Of a DNA stretch of 15,696 nt, positions 12,869-15,696 are shown one piece after another. Each line of letters opens with the position of its first letter. Position 1 is the first letter of the stretch. Under the pieces are notes generated by a model, which made no database searches, was not told the DNA's origin, and saw only the letters and a program-made list of their open reading frames with translations. Both the position numbers and the translations under genes were made by a program. The stretch is from Bacillota bacterium (GTDB taxonomy: Bacteria > Bacillota > Clostridia > Lachnospirales > Lachnospiraceae). Where the stretch lies: NCBI GenBank assembly GCA_023424995.1, contig JAFADH010000190.1, forward strand, positions 1 through 15,696, given 5' to 3'.

Positions 12869-13567
12869 ATGAATTATTACGAATGGGAGGTTAATTCCTT
12901 GGAAGATTTTAATCTTCAAAAAGAGGTGTCGGACCGTTATTCCCTGCGGGGAAGAGTCTTTAACAAGCTGCGGGAGGATATCTTAGCCGGCGTGTATCGT
13001 GAGAATGAGGAATTAAAGGAGAACACGATCGGAATTGAGCTTGGCGTCAGCCGTACTCCGGTCAGGGAGGCCCTGCGCCAGCTGGAGCTGGAAGGCCTGG
13101 TAACCATGATACCGAATAAGGGTGCATATGTTACAGGGATCACATCAAAGGATATTCACGATATCTATATGATACGTTCCTACCTGGAAGGGCTCTGTGC
13201 AAGGTGGGCCTGTGAGAATATTACAGATTCCCAGATCGAAGCTCTGGAGGAAGCCCTGTACTTATCCGATTTTCATGCAGGGCGCGGACATAACGGGCAG
13301 CTGGTGGAACTGGATAATAAGTTCCATGAGCTGATATATAAAGCTTCGGGAAGCAAGATACTGAATCATATGTTATCGGATTTTCACCATTATGTTGAGA
13401 GAGTACGCAAGATAACACTTGCTGTTCCCGACCGGGCTGCAAAGGCACGTGAGGAGCATGCCGCCATTCTTGATGCGATCAGAAAGCGTGACGGGAATCT
13501 TGCCGAGAAATTAGCCCATGAACATATCATTAACTCTATGAAGAACCTGACGGAACGCGGTTTATAG
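12869..13567 (+). CDS. GntR-family transcriptional regulator, FadR/FCD subfamily
   Basis: Up to 232 residues: an N-terminal winged helix (about 27-90) with the helix-turn-helix ELGVSRTPVREALRQLELEGLV, then an all-helical FCD effector domain. The FCD metal-binding residues are visible: Asp149-x3-His153, His197 and His219. FCD domains usually bind a carboxylate through this metal, so citrate, a keto acid or a hexonate are plausible ligands. It follows the isocitrate dehydrogenase gene by 13 bases and probably shares its transcript; the palindrome at the operon promoter is its likely target. Start uncertain: ATG 12869 has AGGAG only three bases away, while TTG 12899 has GGGAGG at ideal distance and would give 222 residues. 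Confidence 0.88.
   Translation: MNYYEWEVNSLEDFNLQKEVSDRYSLRGRVFNKLREDILAGVYRENEELKENTIGIELGVSRTPVREALRQLELEGLVTMIPNKGAYVTGITSKDIHDIYMIRSYLEGLCARWACENITDSQIEALEEALYLSDFHAGRGHNGQLVELDNKFHELIYKASGSKILNHMLSDFHHYVERVRKITLAVPDRAAKAREEHAAILDAIRKRDGNLAEKLAHEHIINSMKNLTERGL
12885..12890 (+). promoter_or_regulatory. Ribosome site favouring a TTG start of the GntR regulator
   Basis: GGGAGG lies eight bases before an in-frame TTG at 12899. The spacing is much better than that of AGGAG (12861-12865) to the ATG at 12869, so initiation at TTG, trimming ten unconserved residues, is at least as likely. Confidence 0.5.
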
Positions 13568-13613
13568 CTGGATTATCCTGCCGTATGCAGCCGTTGTTTT
13601 ATTGAAGAATAAG

Positions 13614-13677
13614 ATACCTCTCAAAATTACATCCGCCGGATTGGGGGGTGTTATTTGCGGGAGGTATTATTTTGTTT
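13614..13677 (+). terminator. Probable terminator of the citrate synthase-regulator operon
   Basis: ATACCTCTC (13614-13622) pairs with GGGAGGTAT (13659-13667) over nine pairs including one U-G, enclosing a 36-nt loop that has a small ATCC/GGAT hairpin (13631-13641). TATTTTGTTT follows. The long loop lowers certainty. Confidence 0.55.
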
Positions 13678-13696
13678 AAAATAATGTGAAATGCCA

Positions 13697-13725
13697 TTGA
13701 CAACCGCGAATTTATAGTATATTAT
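13697..13725 (+). promoter_or_regulatory. SigA-type promoter of the solute-binding protein gene
   Basis: TTGACA (13697-13702), 17 nt, TATTAT (13720-13725). The expected start near 13732 falls on the first operator. The rest of the 255-base gap before the gene (13568-13822) holds the preceding terminator and the two operators. Confidence 0.85.
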
Positions 13726-13732
13726 TATGGTA

Positions 13733-13746
13733 TGTAATCGGTTGCA
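13733..13746 (+). promoter_or_regulatory. LacI/CcpA-type operator, upstream copy
   Basis: TGTAATCGGTTGCA sits at the predicted transcription start. It fits the general LacI-family pattern TGTAA-n-CG-n-TTACA with one changed base and also the loose cre consensus for CcpA. Confidence 0.7.
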
Positions 13747-13784
13747 GATGAATTTAATTGTTCATTTTTATTTTTTACATAATG

Positions 13785-13798
13785 TGTAATCGGTTACA
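13785..13798 (+). promoter_or_regulatory. LacI/CcpA-type operator, downstream copy
   Basis: TGTAATCGGTTACA is a near-perfect palindrome in the leader, 52 bp from the first copy (about five helical turns), placing both on the same DNA face. A repressor bound at both could block initiation and elongation, possibly by looping. Confidence 0.75.
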
Positions 13799-13822
13799 TA
13801 AAATTAAATAGGAGGAAGGGTT

Positions 13823-15696
13823 ATGAACAAAATTATGTCAAACAAATTAATAAGCCTCGTACTGATTTTTTCATTGCTGGTTATGGTAATCACCGGCTGC
13901 AGCAAGAAATCGGATGACCAGGGGAATACCACGCCCACAGTTGCGCCTACAAAGTCAGCAGAACAGCCGGATGCAACGGAGGCTCCTACCGATGGACCTG
14001 CCGAGACAAAGATTTTGCGCTGGGGTACGCACTGGGTTGCAGGATTGGATCCGAATTATACAGATCCTACGACCGGCGAATATACCATGAGTGAAGCCGA
14101 CAGACAGGCCGCTCTTGCAGGACTTGCGGCAGCAAAGGAACAGCTGAATGTTGAGGTGGAATTCATTCAGTGGGCAACCGACGTAAGAAGCGAATTAATC
14201 ACAAGTGTACTTGCCAACAATCCGGTTGCGGACATCGTACTTATGTGGGGCGGCTCAGAGAATACGATTCTTTCACAGAACATCTTACAGCCTCTGGACG
14301 AATATGTGGATCTATTCGCAGAACCGGAGTACTCCTGGATGCTTTATGATAAGATGTACGGACATAACTATTTCTTAACGAGCAAGCAGGCATTCATCCC
14401 CAGATGGCCGTTGATATATAATGCGACCTTAATTGAGAAAGTTGACTCCTTAAAGGATGCAAGCGGCAGGACTATCTACCCTACGGATCTGTTCCTGGAC
14501 GGACAATGGACCTGGAGTACCTTTAAGGATTACTTGTCAAAGATCCAGACTTATTATGCCAATACGGCAGCCCCGGAAGGGACCTTCTATAAGACAGTGC
14601 AGGCATATGAGACAGACCACCGCTTCGCAGGACTTTCCGCCATGTTCGCAGCAGGCGGAAGCATCTATGGCGGTAACGGCGTAGAAGCAGATTCCCCTGC
14701 TACGCTGTCCGCAATGGCATATATAAAGGAGCTTATGGATGCGGGCGTCATGGTGGAGTGTAATTTATATGATGACGGCTATACTCCTGAGTGGTGCCGC
14801 GGTGCCAGTGATTTACGTGCCGGCGGTTCGGTCTTCACGGATAATCCCGACTGGTGGATCGCCGATACCTCTTCCGTAGCAGCAGAACGGGGCGAATCCA
14901 TCGGTATCGTTCCCTGGCCGAGACCGGACAGCATGGCTCTTGACGACCCGAATTACCGCCAGGTATTAACGGTAGGCGACAGTATCGGTATTCTCAAGGG
15001 TGTTGATGCGGAGACAACCGAGCTTTCCCTTGAATTCTTAAAGGTATTTTATAATACATACTATAAGACCTTAGCAGGTGTCGACAGTGTTCTTGAATAC
15101 AAGAACAAGATGGCGACCGAGCAGGCTACAGCCTTTGGCTTTGATATCTTCAATGAGACCTATGGGGATGATCTTCTGGAGACCTTCCAGTATGTGGCCA
15201 ATCAGACGCTTCCTAATGATAACTCCGATCTGCTTGGCTTCAGAGTCATCTGGGATGATATCTTCGGCAAGTCCTTATACGGCGTGGACGGCTTTGCTTC
15301 CTATGAAGTAGCCATAGCTGCCAACAAGGACCTGTTTACAAGCAAGGCTTCACAGATGGAGGCTATCCTTTCAAGTGATGAGATCAGGGATAATATCGCA
15401 CCGGAATTTTCTTTGACCGCCCCTGTTGTAATCGCAGCCGGAACGGATCCTGCAGCCATTAACTTCTACGATTATGTGGCCATTGCGGATGCTGTCGACG
15501 GAACTCTGGATGCCACAGCAGCAGCTTATGACTTTTCAACCGTGGACTTTAACAAGGTAGGCACTTATGGCGACGGCCTGCAGGTGAAGATGGCGGATAA
15601 GTCCGGTAATGAAGGCAGCTTTAAGACAGCGGTTATTGTATACAATCCGGACAATAAGACCGCCCCTGTTATCACACCGGCAGAAGGCTACCGTAC
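13823..15696 (+). CDS. Sugar ABC-transporter solute-binding lipoprotein with C-terminal Ig-like extension (3' truncated)
   Basis: The frame is open for 624 codons to the window edge. Residues 1-26 are a lipoprotein signal with the lipobox ITGC (Cys26), followed by a Thr/Pro/Glu-rich linker to about 60. Residues about 62-525 resemble a family 1 extracellular solute-binding protein: an ADIVLMWGG strand, aromatic residues suited to sugar stacking (WTW, DWW) and a WPRP segment. From about 530 to 610 comes a block with DYVAIADAVDGTLD, VDFNKVGTYGD and ADKSGNEG, the pattern of DUF5011-type Ig-like domains, and a second block seems to begin at NKTAPVITP (611). The protein would sit on the outer membrane face and deliver substrate to permeases expected downstream. 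GGAGG at 13811-13815 precedes the ATG. The substrate is unknown; nearness to sugar-acid genes is only a hint. Confidence 0.88.
   Translation, partial: MNKIMSNKLISLVLIFSLLVMVITGCSKKSDDQGNTTPTVAPTKSAEQPDATEAPTDGPAETKILRWGTHWVAGLDPNYTDPTTGEYTMSEADRQAALAGLAAAKEQLNVEVEFIQWATDVRSELITSVLANNPVADIVLMWGGSENTILSQNILQPLDEYVDLFAEPEYSWMLYDKMYGHNYFLTSKQAFIPRWPLIYNATLIEKVDSLKDASGRTIYPTDLFLDGQWTWSTFKDYLSKIQTYYANTAAPEGTFYKTVQAYETDHRFAGLSAMFAAGGSIYGGNGVEADSPATLSAMAYIKELMDAGVMVECNLYDDGYTPEWCRGASDLRAGGSVFTDNPDWWIADTSSVAAERGESIGIVPWPRPDSMALDDPNYRQVLTVGDSIGILKGVDAETTELSLEFLKVFYNTYYKTLAGVDSVLEYKNKMATEQATAFGFDIFNETYGDDLLETFQYVANQTLPNDNSDLLGFRVIWDDIFGKSLYGVDGFASYEVAIAANKDLFTSKASQMEAILSSDEIRDNIAPEFSLTAPVVIAAGTDPAAINFYDYVAIADAVDGTLDATAAAYDFSTVDFNKVGTYGDGLQVKMADKSGNEGSFKTAVIVYNPDNKTAPVITPAEGYR

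Noticed and set aside
14457..15311. Two alternative-frame ORFs (14457-14684 and 15078-15311) inside the binding-protein region
   Set aside because: The lipoprotein frame is continuous from 13823 to the edge with signal, linker and domain features; the others are shadows.

Overview
The window looks like chromosomal DNA of an anaerobic Firmicute, most probably a Lachnospiraceae-type gut Clostridium. The signs are purine-rich GGAGG ribosome sites, TTGACA/TATAAT-like promoters, heavy use of AGG/AGA/GGA codons, a Re-type citrate synthase with isocitrate dehydrogenase, and a DUF554 protein. This placement is inference. All convincing genes lie on the + strand. No rRNA, tRNA, CRISPR array, phage gene or insertion sequence was seen.

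Region 1 (1-8254) is one long sugar-acid operon, with several genes overlapping or nearly touching. It holds the tail of an unrecognised Lys-rich protein, two different enolase-superfamily acid-sugar dehydratases, an SDR dehydrogenase and a possible 28-codon gene. These are followed by an RraA/HMG-aldolase-like protein, a two-gene UxaA-type dehydratase (SAF subunit plus catalytic subunit), a second SDR and a divergent uronate isomerase (UxaC-like), with a hairpin terminator at the end. The gene set suggests isomerisation and reduction of a uronate, or direct use of an aldarate or aldonate. Dehydration would then give a 2-keto-3-deoxy acid, which the RraA-like enzyme could cleave directly. No sugar-acid kinase or KDPG-type aldolase is present in the window.

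Region 2 (8255-9992) holds two stand-alone housekeeping-type genes, an HD-domain hydrolase and a DUF554 membrane protein. An overlooked 43-aa ORF sits between the DUF554 gene and a very good intrinsic terminator.

Region 3 (10015-13677) is a short biosynthetic operon: Re-citrate synthase-like enzyme, isocitrate dehydrogenase and a FadR/FCD-type GntR regulator. It is driven by a near-consensus promoter whose -10 box is covered by the perfect palindrome ATTGTATACAAT, a plausible operator for the regulator. A second promoter with the same hexamers follows the first gene. The 160-nt leader of the isocitrate dehydrogenase gene contains two repeats that compete for one complementary segment. The first and third steps from oxaloacetate plus acetyl-CoA to 2-oxoglutarate are encoded here; aconitase is not.

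Region 4 (13697-15696, cut by the edge) begins a sugar ABC-transporter operon. It has a strong promoter, two LacI/CcpA-type operators 52 bp apart, and a lipoprotein solute-binding protein with an unusual C-terminal Ig-like (DUF5011-type) extension.
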